Assembly (NCBI RefSeq): GCF_004027225.2
Contig: NC_044289.2
Location: 1,054,001 to 1,118,000, forward strand
Direction of reading: 5' to 3'
DNA length: 64,000 nt
Source: Strigops habroptila
Lineage: Eukaryota > Chordata > Aves > Psittaciformes > Psittacidae
The notes under the pieces were generated by a model. It was given only the letters and a program-made list of their open reading frames with translations, searched no databases and had not been told where the DNA came from. The position numbers and the translations under genes are program-made. Below, one piece after another: positions 23,621 through 35,810 of the stretch (the stretch's first letter is position 1; each line of letters begins with the position of its first letter).

Positions 23621-24809
23621 TATGAAGATATTGATAATGAAGATAACAAAGACTTAGCTGCTTTTTGGGTATATGAGCTTCCTGAAGTTCAGTGGAGTTC
23701 ACAGGAGTTTGCCTGCTCCAAGGATCCATGGCAGTGTTTTTAGGAAGGCTTTTAAAAAGACGTGTATTCCAATTGTTACCCATAATTGAGATAATATTGC
23801 AAAAATCTGTGTAGCTTATTGACCTGACAGAGTATAAACAGCTTTTTGGAAGCCCCCCGATAGGAAATATTCCAGCCCTTGTATTGTTCTTGTGAACAAA
23901 GTGCATGGAGAGAATAAGCAATAAAATACCAGATGGATTTCCTTTGAAACATCATTACTATCCAGGTGCAGACCCCGCTTTTCACAGTCAAAGATTTCCA
24001 TCATTTTAATAAAATTCTTTTAAGTTCTAGTGTCAGCGTCTCCTGACCTGAACTGTTGGTCAGTGCAGCACACATATGGTACTGGTGGAAAAGAGAGGGC
24101 TTCACCTCTCAGCCTGACTTTTTTTCCCTGAGAATGGTAATTGAGGTGCCAGTTGGTGCCCATTCTGGCAGTAACCTTCTGCAGGGACACACATGGCCTG
24201 CGGTAGCTGTGCTGAAACTCATTTGGTCTTTGCAGAGAGCCAAGCAAGAACATTTCTTTCATTTTTTCCCCTCCTCTTTTCCTTGCAAGGGAGCAGAGCA
24301 ATAAAATAACAATAATAATAATAAAAAGGCATAACCAGTCTCCCCTCCCATTCTGACACGTTGAGTTGCCAAAACTCAGATCAAGTCTTTAAGGCCAAGT
24401 GAGAACGCAGTGAAAACAGGGGCTTTATTATAAAGGCAGGGCTGTGAACTTTTTAACTCTCACCATGCTCCCGGATGTGCCTCTTCACACTGTACACAGC
24501 TGCTGAAGGCTTCCAGGGACTGTGGGTGGTGGGTGAGGAAAGGGGAAGAGGTGGTTTAGCTATGCACAATATTTCCCATAAGAAATAAAGCAATCGAGTC
24601 TCACCTCACTGCCTGTTTTTCCACATATATTGAGACGGGAATGTATTTATATAACCCTATTAAAAGGGAACACTCAGTAGCAAACTTGGTCTTTAAATAG
24701 CTACTGTTCTGCATACTCCAGTCTCCAAACTCCTCAATTTCAACTCACACCCACTTACATTCTTTTGACATATTCCTCAGGTTTTTTGTAACTTTGGGGT
24801 CAAATCCAA
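23621..24809. other. Unique non-coding sequence, no gene seen
   Basis: Contains a short (AAT)n run at 24309-24323. No coding evidence. Confidence 0.6.
24309..24323. repeat. (AAT)n short microsatellite
   Basis: Five AAT-type units followed by an A-rich stretch. Confidence 0.7.
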
Positions 24810-24814
24810 AACTT

Positions 24815-24906
24815 ATTGAAAGCAGTGGAAAGACACTTGGTGCATTCAGTGGAATTTGGATAATACTCTTAGAGCTCAGATACCATGGTGATAAATGCAA
24901 TAAATT
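24815..24906 (+). mobile_element. Ancient amniote repeat fragment (MIR/L3-type tail)
   Basis: TTATTGAAAGCAGTGGAAAG followed by a CATTCAGTGGAATTTGGATA segment parallels the old amniote repeat 'cattgaagtcaatggaaaga...attgacttcagtgggctttgga'. It then runs into GCTCAGATACCATGGTGATA, which parallels the MIR-type tail also seen near 5120-5150. The divergence is high, so it is an old insertion. The exact family is uncertain. Confidence 0.6.
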
Positions 24907-25049
24907 GCATGGACAAAAGTTGCCCATTTTGGGTTAGCTCTGCTTCTACAAACACAAATTAAACTGTTGCTATTGACTGCCACAGGAATCAGTCCTGTCC
25001 CTTCCCTGGTGGCATTCAAGCAGCTCTCAAAATGTGTTAGGAATAAGGA

Positions 25050-25165
25050 GAATATCTGTATCTCCCATTTGCAGATAAATAAATTAGGGCATGAGCCACA
25101 ATGAAACCTGCAAGTCAGACAGTGCAAAAGAGCTAGAATTAGGCCCAGATACCAGTCCCCGGACC
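25050..25165. mobile_element. Ancient L2/MIR-type repeat fragment
   Basis: CTCCCATTTGCAGATAAATA followed by AATTAGGGCATGAGC, GCAAGTCAGACAGTGC, AGAGCTAGAATTAGGCCCAG and ACCAGTCCCC follows the order of the old vertebrate repeat 'cattttacagatgaggaaactgaggcacagag...agtcagtggcagagctagaattagaacccag'. The copy is heavily mutated and boundaries are approximate. Confidence 0.6.
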
Positions 25166-25309
25166 ACCCAGTGGAAAAAGAGAATCCATGAGCTGCTAGC
25201 AGTCTTGTAGCTCTCCCAATGCTTCCCAGGTCCTACTGATGTCAACAGGAGTGCAGGGCAACCAACATGCTCCCAAAAATCGTTGAGTGTTAATAAACTG
25301 AGCAGCCCT

Positions 25310-25528
25310 TCAGGATTTTGTTTTTACCACCAAGATGCATTATTTCATCCTTCCCACACCCCTACCCACCCCCCAGTGTTCATATTTTCCCTTTGACTCC
25401 TGTTATTTTGGTTCCATTTAGCAAATACATTCTTGGTTTTTTTCCTGTGTCCCTCCATCCACCTTACTTTGCCTTTTTTTTCCCCTTCTTTTCCTTAAAA
25501 ACTTTTTTCCTCATTCAGTGCACTAAGT
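25310..25528 (+). other. Pyrimidine-rich tract ending in a splice-acceptor-like AG
   Basis: The plus strand is dominated by C and T for about 200 bp and ends with CTTTTTTCCTCATTCAG at about 25504-25520, which would score as a 3' splice site. The downstream frame (to about 25640) is short and unlike any protein I know, and no matching 5' splice donor stands out. It could be a cryptic acceptor, a lncRNA exon edge, or simply a pyrimidine tract. Confidence 0.4.
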
Positions 25529-28500
25529 GGATTTACGACCCTTTTAGGCAGCTTACAGTGGCATTGCTTCTACAGTTCAGAGGCAGAAGGGCCATAAAAA
25601 GATTTACAGTTACAGCAAGAGTCAGTTGCATGGAAGTTTGAGATCCAAATTAGACAAAGGTAGTGGGGCTGTGAGAGTGGCCAGTAAAAGAAGCTTGGAA
25701 ACAAAAAGAAATGAAACTGCTGTTAGAGGGTGGGGGCAGAGAAGGAGGAGGAAAAGTTGCCTGTTAAATTCACGTTACTATTGCAACAGCTCTGTTAATT
25801 CTGTTATATAAAGCCCTTTTTCCTCCTTTTTTTCCTCTCTCAATGTTGTTGTTGGACAGATTTCCTTTGCAAACACAAATCTCAAACTGGAGAGCAGCAA
25901 CTTCACACAGTAGTTGAGATTCCAAGGCAGATATTCCCAGGATGTTGCCAGCTGTTTTTGCTGCTGCTGCTGGACTCCAGGATACAAACTTCAGAGAATA
26001 AAACGAAGTGGCTGCAGGAGTGGGACTGGTCAAAGTGGAAGACTTCAGGTTGCATTGCATGAGGATAATCTGGTTTCTAGAAGAAGGTAGAGACTGGAAA
26101 ATAGATTTATCTTCTCCCCCACTAGATTTTTCCTGCTGACTTCAAAAGAAACAAGACCAGGCTTGAGCAAATCCATAACAAGCTGAGGCAAAAGGGAGAT
26201 TTGCACTGACGTTGAAGGAACATGTCTGGGCACACAGACTATAGCTGGAGTCTGCAGAAGGTTGCAGGCTGCACATCTGTGGGACTCAGGCCACATGCCG
26301 TTCTGTCAGGGCTGTGGACGTAAATCACTTTGGAAAGCAATGTGTCTTTTATGGACAGCCTTGAGAAGATGCCACCTTTCAATCTAAAGAGCAGATGTGG
26401 CTGTCCCCATCTGAGTGGGTACAGCCACCTCTGCTGTGCTGCTGGGCTGCGTGGGCTTTGACACAGGCCAGCTATGGCCTAGGTGCCGTATAGTCCATAC
26501 CATGGCACCACACCTGTGCTTACAGGCCTTATTGAGGGATCTCAGCTTAATAGTTCAGGGGATGATGGCATGCTAATACAGTGACATGGCTGGAAACTGG
26601 TTGGATCACAGGTGAAGCAAGCACAAGATGGTTTGTACTTACCCACAAAGGTACACTCTGTTCAAGTGCAGCATGAGAATGGCTCCATGAGCCTATGCTT
26701 GACTGTTTACTCTACTTGGTTGGACTTTTATTGTACCTGTGTATATAGTGTGGAAGTAATCAAAATGATCTGTATCCATAAAAGAAAGCCAGTACTTCCC
26801 AGTTTTATTCTAAATGCCAGGGTTTTTACATAGTTGAAAAGTACACTAGGGTTTTGTCTTTCTTCTCTTTCTGTTGTATTTATTCTGCTGCTACCATTTC
26901 TAACCAACATCCTATTCAAAATACCACCTTTAGTTTCACATAGATACAGCACTTCATTCCCTGAAGTCTGTCACAGCGATGCTGTCCGACTGCCTTCTGG
27001 GCACCACTCAGTCAATGCCTGCAGTTCAGAAGTGGTGATGTGTCTGTTAACGGCCTGTTCTATTTTCTCTTGGCTATTGTTACATTGCTCAGGGCGCAGC
27101 AGCATGGGAGTCTTCATTTCCTAATTTCTGTGTATTTTCTATGAGCACAAGTGAAGTTGGTGAAGTTCTTTGCATTGCTGAGCCCCTTGGATCTTGTTTT
27201 CTTGGTGTCTTGGCTATCCTTTACTCACTATGTGCTCATAGCTCCCCAGTGAAGTTAGTGTTACTGGTGGTGCAGAGGACACCGGGATCCTCTGGATGAA
27301 AAAACCCACCCCATAAAATTTTAATCCTTCTTCTTTGCTCCCACACGTTTTCACATGGATGTTAACACTCAGGTTACCTGAGTGGTTTCTCCTCTTGGAG
27401 AAAACCAATCACAGTGCTTTCCCCACATCTGTTTAGATCTAGCTGTTCCTCCTTCACAAGAAAAATCTCCTCATATGAAGAGCACTCCTCATAGGAAGAG
27501 TATTTTAGAAAGGTTCGGCCAGTGTCTTGCTTTCTAGAGGAAGAAGCAGTCAGCCTCAGAGAGAGCAGCTTCAGTCTAAATCAGAAACAAAACATCACTC
27601 AGACCCTTATTAAAATGTAAAAGCTAACTGACAATAGCCAGGCAGACACCTCTTGGCCCTTTTCCCCCTCCTCCTTATGGCAAACCATACATGCAGTTGG
27701 CCTCTTGCAAGCCTGGGACATGTGAAGTGCGTGGTGCTGTGTTTGCTTCAGCTGCACTAATGTTTCATGGGGGAATGTATAAACCTCAAGTGACCAGTCA
27801 CTGGGGACACTGATGGATTTCTGTGGCTCCCACTGGAGATTTTCAACAGGACACTGAACTGCACCAAATCTGCTGCGTCAGGGATGTTCCTGTCTCCTTT
27901 TCTTCATGCTCCCCCCCTTCCCTGCTCTCTCTTCTGTCTCATTCCCCTCTTTCAATGAGAAGGGCCTTGAACTTCTGGTAGACACTTGACATATGAGAGA
28001 GAGCACTGAAAAGGAGACCAGACTGTATTTTATAAGAGATGGTTAAAATGTATTCTCAAAGTACTGTTTTGTAAAAAATGGAATGTGGTCGTGTGGACAA
28101 TAGAGCAATTTCCATGAAAAATTCTTACAGTAGTAAAAGGATTCACTTCTTTTTGAGGCAGGGAGAGACTGCAAATTCATAGAATCATTTTACACACTTA
28201 CCAGGTCTGCATTTCCAGCTGATTTTTCCTCTTGTTTCCTCCTTTTGTTCTTTTCCTTTTTCTTCTATGTTTATTCAAGAAACAAATTAAAACACCAAGC
28301 ACAGTAAACCAGTACCTTTTAGACTTGATTATGACTGTATTAATTTTATAACCAAACCAGTGTGTTTGGTTGGAATCAAGTGGGCAAAAAACTGAAAAAT
28401 TGGAAATATTTGGAAAAAATTTCTACTATTCTTTGTAGAAATGAGTATGGGTTTTGTGGGGAGAAGGGAGACACATCTTCCTCTTTCTCTATAAAGAAAA

Positions 28501-30496
28501 TAGGGTTTTGAAAGATACATTTTAATGGACATCGATGTCACCGGTGAGTACATCTGGATCCAGCACCGGGTCTGAGATCATCAGAAAAGGTAAGTTAATT
28601 TTTCCATTGTTGGAATTGTTTTAACTCCTTCCCCCTTATATTTTCCCTTTCATTTGTTATCTCCTTCAGAACTGAAAATGGGCCATTCATTGTTGCAAGG
28701 GGATTGGTCTCCCTCCCTACCACCCTCCTCCATCCCCACCGGGTCCCTCTCTGCTGGGGCACAGTTGGAGTTCAGGGTGTGCTGCCATTCCCTCCAGCCC
28801 CATAGACACACATGCTCAGGGCGCATCCCACATTTCCAGCAAGGCTCAGGCTGTCCAAGCGAGTTGCATATCAGAAATGACTTTTACTTAACCTAGGAGG
28901 CCCCCACATCCCCTTTAAGTTGTTTTTTACTGTGTCTTTGAGTGTGTAATGTGCTCCATAAACAAATAACCTGTGTTTTTTTAACTGGGTCATTATGAGT
29001 TGAGTTGTACTTCAAGCACAGGACGCGGGGAGGAAGTGGTGAGAGCAGGAGCAGAAGGGGAGACAGCGGCAGCCTCAGACCCAGAGGACTGCGAGGAAGC
29101 AAATTATGGATGGCTGCCAGAACAAATGAAGAGCCTTTGGGGAAACCGTTTTGAGGTCTCATGGAAAAGTCAGAGAACGGAGGTTAAGGCAGGCACAAAT
29201 AATGTCAGACCTCCAGGAGAGCCGTTTGCCATAGGCAGGTAGGTCCAACAAGGTTTCACCCATGCTTCCAGGTGGCCCATTGCCATCTTGCTCAGTTATC
29301 AATCCTCTGATGAGGTTATCTATGAACACCAAAGCCAGAGCCTCTGGACTTTTACTGTCCAGAATATGAAGCATTACAAAAATAAGGGGGGGTGGGGAGG
29401 AAGGAAAAAAAGACCTTGGAAATAGCAGTGACTTTGTAAATCTCCATATGTGGTCTACCTCTTGGGGCCAGAATGAGGATCCTCAAAGGCATTTATGTGG
29501 CTAAAAGTCTGTGAGGCCTCGTCAAAGCACAATGTTATGTTAGAGAGAGGAACATCTGGGAGAAATCCTGTGCGTGTTTCCTCCCAGGTTGATCTGTATG
29601 AGTTTATGGCCCTCTGGCTTGTGTATTGGATTTTACCTTTTGGATTTAAATCATCACAAAAAACATTGTGAGAAAAAAATGTGTATCTCAGCTTCTGTGT
29701 ACTCAAAACTGAATGAAAAAAAGCTCATTTTCACACGTGATTTCTCTAGGAATTTTAGTGTAATAAGTCCCCATTTTATTCCACAGATGACAATGTTCAG
29801 TGTTGTTTTGGATTAGTTATTAGTAATCTGCAGTTTCAAAGCCTGCAGGCGGCACCCAAGAGCACTGAATATGAATTCTCCAAACTGGCCAAATTCTGAT
29901 CTCAGTCACGTTACAAAGCTTTGCTGGCTGATGGAGATGAGTGTCTGATCTCATGTTTTAGGAAAATGAGGCTTCCCCAATTTACAGCTGAAAAAAAACC
30001 CCAACATGGCACAGCTTCTTTCTCCCTAGGACTGATGACTTCATTTTGCTGTTCAGTGGTCCATGGAAGGCTTTTTGGGTGCTGGCTTTAGGAGTGGATA
30101 TGGTAATAGAGACCGCTTGGAATGAGCTGAGGACTGCAGAGCCTTACCCTCATTGACAGGAGCAAGAGAAACAGCTCACAAGCACACCAAAGCAAAATGT
30201 GCAGTTACAGGGATACAGTGGGGATACAGTAGATAGGATATCCTGCCAAAATGCTGCCTAAGTAGCCATTAATGGACATCTGAGTTTTGCTAAATAATTA
30301 ATGTGCCTGTTGTATTTTTTTTCTTATAGATCTTTCAAGAAATTTGGTTTCTGTTCCTTTGCATTTGGTTTCTGTTCCCTGAAATGCTGCTTTTGAGCCT
30401 GTCTTCTCAAGCATTTATGGCCAGTGTCTGTAAGGCAGTTTTCTAATAGTAGCTTGTCTGGTACAGCCAAAAAGCCTTTAGCTCCAAGTGTGCAAT
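25529..30496. other. Unique non-coding sequence, no gene seen
   Basis: No supported exon. Purine-rich GAGAAGGAGGAGGAAAAG at about 25738-25756 is partly complementary to a pyrimidine tract at about 25816-25840. A near-perfect 18-bp duplication (CTCCTCATATGAAGAGCA, then CTCCTCATAGGAAGAGTA) lies at 27468-27503, and a 16-bp repeat ATTTGGTTTCTGTTCC occurs at 30342 and 30363. Pyrimidine-rich tracts occur at 27895-27955 and 28225-28267. Confidence 0.55.
29386..29407 (+). repeat. G-rich purine tract
   Basis: A run of seven G, T, four G, then AGGAAGG and an A-run. It could form a two-tetrad quadruplex. Eighteen bases of it (GGGGAGGAAGG plus seven A) recur at about 41880-41897. Confidence 0.65.
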
Positions 30497-30580
30497 TATA
30501 GAATCATAGGATAGTCAGGGTTGGAAAGGGTCTTAAGATCATCTAGTTCCAACCCCCCTGCATTAGATAGATACCTCCCT
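30497..30580 (-). mobile_element. CR1 LINE 3' tail fragment, older subfamily
   Basis: On the minus strand the sequence is the CR1 terminus: the tail octamer (GAATCATAGGAT on the plus strand), GGGTTGGAAAGGGTCTTAAG, ATCATCTAGTTCCAACCCCC and then a weakening match. The GATCATCTAGTTCCAACCCC form and the higher divergence suggest a different, older subfamily than the copies at 31 and 57 kb. Only about 80 bp remain. Confidence 0.88.
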
Positions 30581-31165
30581 TTGTTCTCATGGTCTAGTTT
30601 GGTAACCAAGGCATAGGCCACTGAAGTGGACTTGACAGAGACAAGCTATAGGTCAGTATAATGGGCAAGTGTTGTCATTTGACCAACACAAATAAAAACT
30701 TTACCAGAGCTTTAAAAACTACAAAATGAACTGTCCGAATCCCAGAACTCAAGGAGTTCTTAATAATACTCTTTTGTCCCTCTCCCCCCATGAAAAATGG
30801 CTATTCTGTTGTTGTCTGTACTGAAAATATCACTGGCTTTGCAATCTCACCTTACAATCTCACACAATGCAGGAATCTCACATAAGCGATGGGATGTGGA
30901 AATGCTGGTAACAACAACACCCCCCCCCAGAACATAACTGGTCCTTTTCCACTTTTTCCTCTGTGTCTCTGTGGTTGGGCTGGCTGCCCCAGATGACTGG
31001 AAAAGGCTCCCACAGTGCCTGAATACCTGGGGAGTTTTGCCAGCTTTGTCGAAAATCCTGGCTATGGGTGTTGGGAGGATCTCAGTTGTAATATAACAAC
31101 TCGTATTCTTATCTTCTTATCACCACTTTGGTTTCAGCTTGCAGTTCTCAAAAGGAAAAAACCCT
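30581..31165. other. Unique non-coding sequence, no gene seen
   Basis: Holds a run of nine C at 30920-30928. No gene evidence. Confidence 0.6.
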
Positions 31166-31563
31166 CTGAGAGCTGGAGCAGCTCTGCTCTGGAGCCAGGC
31201 TGAGAGAGCTGGGCTGGGTCAGCCTGGAGAAGAGAAGGCTCCTTAAGGGGAGGCCTTAGAGCAGCTCCAGTGCCTAAAGGGGCTCCAGGAAACCTGGAGA
31301 GGGGCTTTGGACAAGGGCCTGTAGGGACAGGCCAAGGGGAATGGCTTTAACCTGCCAGAGGGGAGATTGAGATGAGCTCTGAGGCAGAAGTTCTTCCCTG
31401 TGAGGGTGCTGAGGCGCTGGCACAGGGTGCCCAGAGAAGCTGTGGCTGCCCCATCCCTGGCAGTGTTCAAGGCCAGGTTGGACACAGGGGCTTGGAGCAA
31501 CCTGCTCTAGTGGAAGGTGTCCCTGCCCGTGGCAGGGGGTTGGAACTGGATGAGCTTTAAGGT
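31166..31563 (+). mobile_element. CR1 LINE, young-looking 3' copy (~400 bp)
   Basis: The sense strand runs from the C-terminal end of the CR1 reverse-transcriptase ORF (CAGCCTGGAGAAGAGAAGGC, encoding the SLEKRRL-type motif) through GGGACAGGCCAAGGGGAATG and GCACAGGGTGCCCAGAGAAG into the 3' UTR GGCAGGGGGTTGGAACTGGA. It stops at GAGCTTTAAGGT; the usual CCCTTCCAACCCAAACC and ATTCTATG repeats are missing. It is 5'-truncated and codes for nothing complete. It is nearly identical to the copy at 57206-57585, which suggests recent activity of this subfamily. Confidence 0.95.
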
Positions 31564-32108
31564 GCCTCAGCCTTCCCTCATGGCACTGAGTGATCTCAGC
31601 TCTGAAAAATAGCAGGTAGGTCACAAACGAAGGTGTGAGCTTAGCTCCAAATGATGGTCAGTTCTCTGGAACGACCCAAACCTTTCAGCATATCCGCTTA
31701 GGACAAGGTGTTCTTCCTCTTGTGAAGCACAAAGGAAGGAAATGTATCTTCAGGAAATGTTTATTGTACCCGTGGATTGTCTGGAGCAAGGTTCGACAAT
31801 ACCCGGAAAAAAAAATCTCATGAAATTAATATCAAAATAGGAGGGGTTCTTGACAAAATGCACGGGTTGGATGAGCTGGAGGAAAAAAAATGTGCTGTCA
31901 CACTCTGCGCCGGTGGCTCAGGGTGCAGCTGATGGGTGACCCGCGGGCCCTGCTCTCTGCGGGCCAGTGAGGCAGGAGGCACTTCCCTGTCCCCATCCTC
32001 TCGGCTCTTTGCATGTCTCAGAAGAGCCATTAGGAAACAGAACAAGGGAGATACTTAGCACTGTTAATGTTTACATGCTGGAAGGAGAGATGCTACTTAA
32101 CACCTAAC
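31564..32108. other. Unique non-coding sequence with a small GC-rich patch
   Basis: A GC- and CpG-richer patch at about 31900-31965 is the only departure from background. No exon is seen. Confidence 0.55.
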
Positions 32109-32135
32109 CCAGAGGGGTGATTTAAACCCCTCTGG
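32109..32135. repeat. Perfect 10-bp inverted repeat (hairpin)
   Basis: CCAGAGGGGT at 32109-32118 and ACCCCTCTGG at 32126-32135 are exact reverse complements with the 7-base spacer GATTTAA. The GC-rich stem and AT-rich loop would make a stable small hairpin. Confidence 0.85.
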
Positions 32136-34344
32136 AGCCACCAGCTTTCTTCAGACTTTGGGAGATGTGTTAGACACCATTCTTTCAGAATACTGTGGCT
32201 CAGCTCCCCCTCCTTTGTTCTACCCTTACCTTTCCTAGCCTTGGGGAGCCGTAGCAGAAACCTTGAAGGCGACTGGTCTCTGCAAATGAAGCCTGGGAGA
32301 TTTAATGTCTTAACTAAGGCTGAAGGGATTAAAAAGAAAAGAAATATTTAATTTAGTTCTCTAAACCTCTGCCCAAACCTGTCATTCTATTAGACACTAT
32401 CAACACCCCACCACAGAAACACCCCCAGCGTTAGTGCAGAATCCCATCCCAGGCTGTCCCTCAGCCTGCTGCAGACCTGTAACCTTCTGCTCCTTCAGGC
32501 TGGCTCCAGCGTACCACACTGCGGGTCTGACTGGACTGCAAGGAGCATGGAGAGAGGCTTCCACAGAAACCTCTAAATGGGTTTTAATGTCTCCCCACCA
32601 TAGGATTCCTGGAATTAATTCTGTGTCTGGCTTTTGAGATCGGGGACACTGTGTTAAGGAAGATGGATGCCCCTGAGAAGTATTGAAAAGAATGAAGGGA
32701 TGACAGTGGTGGTTTCTGTAGGGAGCCTGGCTGTGGGGGCAGAGCAGTAAATGTGGTTGGTTGATTGAGATCAGATTTGAAACTTTTTTCCCCAGTGGCA
32801 ACGCCCATGTAGTTATTTATTTATTTTCCCCTTTTGCTTCAAGGCTCCTCACACCACCACTGCATTTCATAAATCCCTGTGATTACAGAGCTAGAAGGAT
32901 GGCATTCTTGGTTTCCTCAGAGGCCAGGAGTCTATACCCACAGGAGACGGATGGGAGAAGTAGCCAGCGAGCTTTCTATATTATTGCACAGGATTGCAGG
33001 AACTGGTTTTGGTTTACACCGCACTGGGGGAATGCAGAGTCTGCACAGAGCATCTCCATTTACTGCTTCCTCTGCATGCAGCCAAGGCAGGATTGCTTAC
33101 ACTCCCTCTGCGCACTTACTGGGGAGGGAATAATGTCGTGCCTGTCCAGCAGAAGACACAGAACCACTGCTTTGCATTAGCTGTGTCCATTATCCTGCTG
33201 GTAGAATACAGACCCAAAAGCTCAGGAGTGCTTCATGTAACCGTGCAAAGCTGGCGCAAAAGTCCAGGCTTGTTTAGTTCCTCTCTCCACTTCCACTTCT
33301 GTGCCTCATCCCAGAAGAATGGCTTCAATAACCACATGAAAAAAGCTTCCCCTTACTTTCTCTTGCAGGGCAGCAGTGACTGATGAGACTTTGAGACCCC
33401 CAAGGTGTGGATAGTAAATAGAGATCATTGCTGCAGGATGAGGCAGGTTGTGCTGCAAAGTTAGGAAGTGGTTTTCCATAGTTTAGAAGATGATTTTTAA
33501 AAATAGGGGGTTTAGTTTCCATTTTTTTCATGGCCCTCAAGGTCAGCAATGGAGTAAGAGCTGGATTTAGATCTAGAGTCATCCCTGAGCATTGAAGAAA
33601 AAACACACAACAGGCGTATTTGATTTTGGTGCTTTGCTTCATCATGCTGCCTTGGTAGTGGGGCTGCTTGTGGTATTGTGGGGACCTCTGATCTTCCCTC
33701 CTCTTCCTATCATTCACCTCCTCCCCAGCCCTACCAGAGTCAAATATAAACTTCCTTAAAATGAACCCAAGATTCATTCCACTTGACCAAGCCTGACTTC
33801 CCAGAAAATAAACAGGGAGAGCAGAGCCAGCCAGCCCCCCTTCCAGAGCTGCCGGCCTCCAGGGAGGCAGCGGATGGATCCAGAGCAGCTCTGGGCCTTG
33901 TGCAATGGAGAAGAAGGTGCCAGGGAGAGGGATCCCACCTAAGGGACCTCCCAGGGTCAGTATTGCTAAATGCCTTAATTTTCACAGTTCTGATTTCTTT
34001 TTTTCAGCCTCAGTTGTATCCTGGATAACTGGACACAGCAGTTGCCTTGCCCTGATAATGGATCTAAAGGAACCACGTCAGTAGCATGTATGAGTGCTGT
34101 TGGTAGAAAAGGGCTCTTTAGAGCTCAACACTTAATTGGCAATAGCCAATTCCCTTTTGGGATAATTTTTACTGTTGCCCTTTGTTTTCTTTCTATTAAA
34201 ATAAAACAAACAAACAAAAAAAGGCAACAAAGCAAAACACCATCCCCAAAATGCTGCATTTTCATTAGAAGAATGACTAAACCAAAGAATAAAATGTGCT
34301 GAACAGTTTTCCAGCTCTGTTTTGCCTTCAGAGTGGATTGAATG
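32136..34344. other. Unique non-coding sequence, no gene seen
   Basis: Several overlapping frames of 120-150 codons exist on both strands at 32400-33777. They contradict one another, and none reads like a known protein or has matching splice sites I can defend. An (AAAC)n-like run lies at 34200-34222. Confidence 0.55.
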
Positions 34345-34487
34345 CTCCCTGGCAGTGTTCAAGGCCAGGTTGGACAGGGTTTGGAGCAACCTGGTCTAGT
34401 GGAAGGTGTCCCTGCCCGTGGCAGGGGTTGGAACTGGATGAGCTGTAAGGTCTGTTCCAACCCAAACCAGGCTGGGATTCTACGATT
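34345..34487 (+). mobile_element. CR1 LINE 3' tail fragment
   Basis: The sequence starts at CCCTGGCAGTGTTCAAGGCC, continues through GAGCAACCTGGTCTAGTGGA and GCAGGGGTTGGAACTGGATG, and ends with a mutated tail GGGATTCTACGATT. About 140 bp of 3' UTR survive. The tail carries CAGGCTGGGATTC instead of the common CATTCTATGATTC. Confidence 0.94.
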
Positions 34488-35790
34488 AAATTAATTTCTC
34501 CTATGCAGAAGCTGCCCAGTGCCTCACTGACTGGGATGTGCCAGTACTGCACCAGCTAGACAGGGAGGTGGATGAGCGAGTGGACACTGGAAAGGCTTCA
34601 GTTCCCGCTCTCCAGGGCAGTTCTCCCAGACAGTGGACGTCCCCCGGCCGCTGTGCCAAGTCTCGTGTGCTGGGACGCTTTGTCCTTCAGTGTCTGGTGG
34701 AGTACTTTTAGCTGCCCTAAAGCCACAGGATCAGCCGTGACCTTCTGAACTTGAATCCCACGTTTTTGTGTTAGACTCGCAGCGTTCCCCATGTGATCCC
34801 ATGGGAGCAGCTCATGTGCAGGTGTTGTCTACGGTGCTAAGATGATTCTGTCTGAAATAACACTGGAAAGAAACAAATGTAGACAAAATAATAAATACAC
34901 CTGCATAGGACTCCCTTTTCTTTCAGGTAGTAGATGTTTTCGGACCAAGGTCAGTGTTATCTGATATGTCCCAGATCCACACTCTTCCTGTGCTTGTCAC
35001 CTTCTCTAACTCATGATGTTTATCTGACTTTCCTTTCTCAGGACAGGTATCTTTGATCTCAGCTGGCCTCACACTTAAACACTCTCTCTTGCACTGAAAG
35101 CATCAGCTTCTGATCCTCTCTAATCTCAAAACATCCTGTAGGTTTGTGTGAGTCTCTCAACTTTCTTCATCCTACCAGCAATACCTGGCTTGTTATTTAA
35201 AAACAAGAAATGGTGGAAGTAAGTGAGAGCACCTTCCCCCTGCGCCAAACTTGCTCTGTACGGACACAGATCTTAAACTAAGACAGCTAAAATGTCCCTT
35301 TCTGTTAGTTACCTGCAGTAATTGGCAGTAATCACACAGTGCTGAACTCAGATGCCTTCCTTGGTGGGTCTTCTTGCTTTGTCTATTCACAGGCTCATAT
35401 TCACAGGCAGCCTTAACAAGGGCAAATGTAGTTAATGAAGATTGGACAACACTTCTGCACATTACTTACTTGCTGCTAAGAATAACATTGGAAATTTCAA
35501 AAACAAAAACACAGAAAAAGATTTATTTTCATGTTAGGTTTCAATTTGCTGCTATTTTCTTTACTATCTGCTGTTTTCCACTCTATGCATTATCTATTCA
35601 AGCCAGAACAGATTACAGCTAATTGTTAGGCCCCTCTGTTTTTCCTTCTTACTATTTTATCTCCTAAGCAACTTTATTTGGTACAAGACAAATAATCTGA
35701 ATTCCTGAAGTCAGAAACAACGAGTGGGAGTCCGGGAAACTGGCTGCTGATCTAATGCAGTTTTTGGGAGTGTGGTTATGGTTAGAAACT

Positions 35791-35810
35791 CTAAATATGG
35801 CCCCATATTA
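35791..35810. promoter_or_regulatory. Back-to-back CArG-like palindrome
   Basis: CTAAATATGG directly abuts CCCCATATTA, giving the palindrome AATATGG-CC-CCATATT at 35794-35809. Each half is close to the SRF CArG box CC(A/T)6GG. It is a motif-level call only. Confidence 0.3.

Noticed and set aside
31243..31624. 85- and 116-codon minus-strand frames
   Set aside because: They are antisense reads of the CR1 at 31166-31563.
33325..33777. 150-codon minus-strand frame
   Set aside because: No recognisable motif; overlaps other frames and starts inside unrelated sequence.
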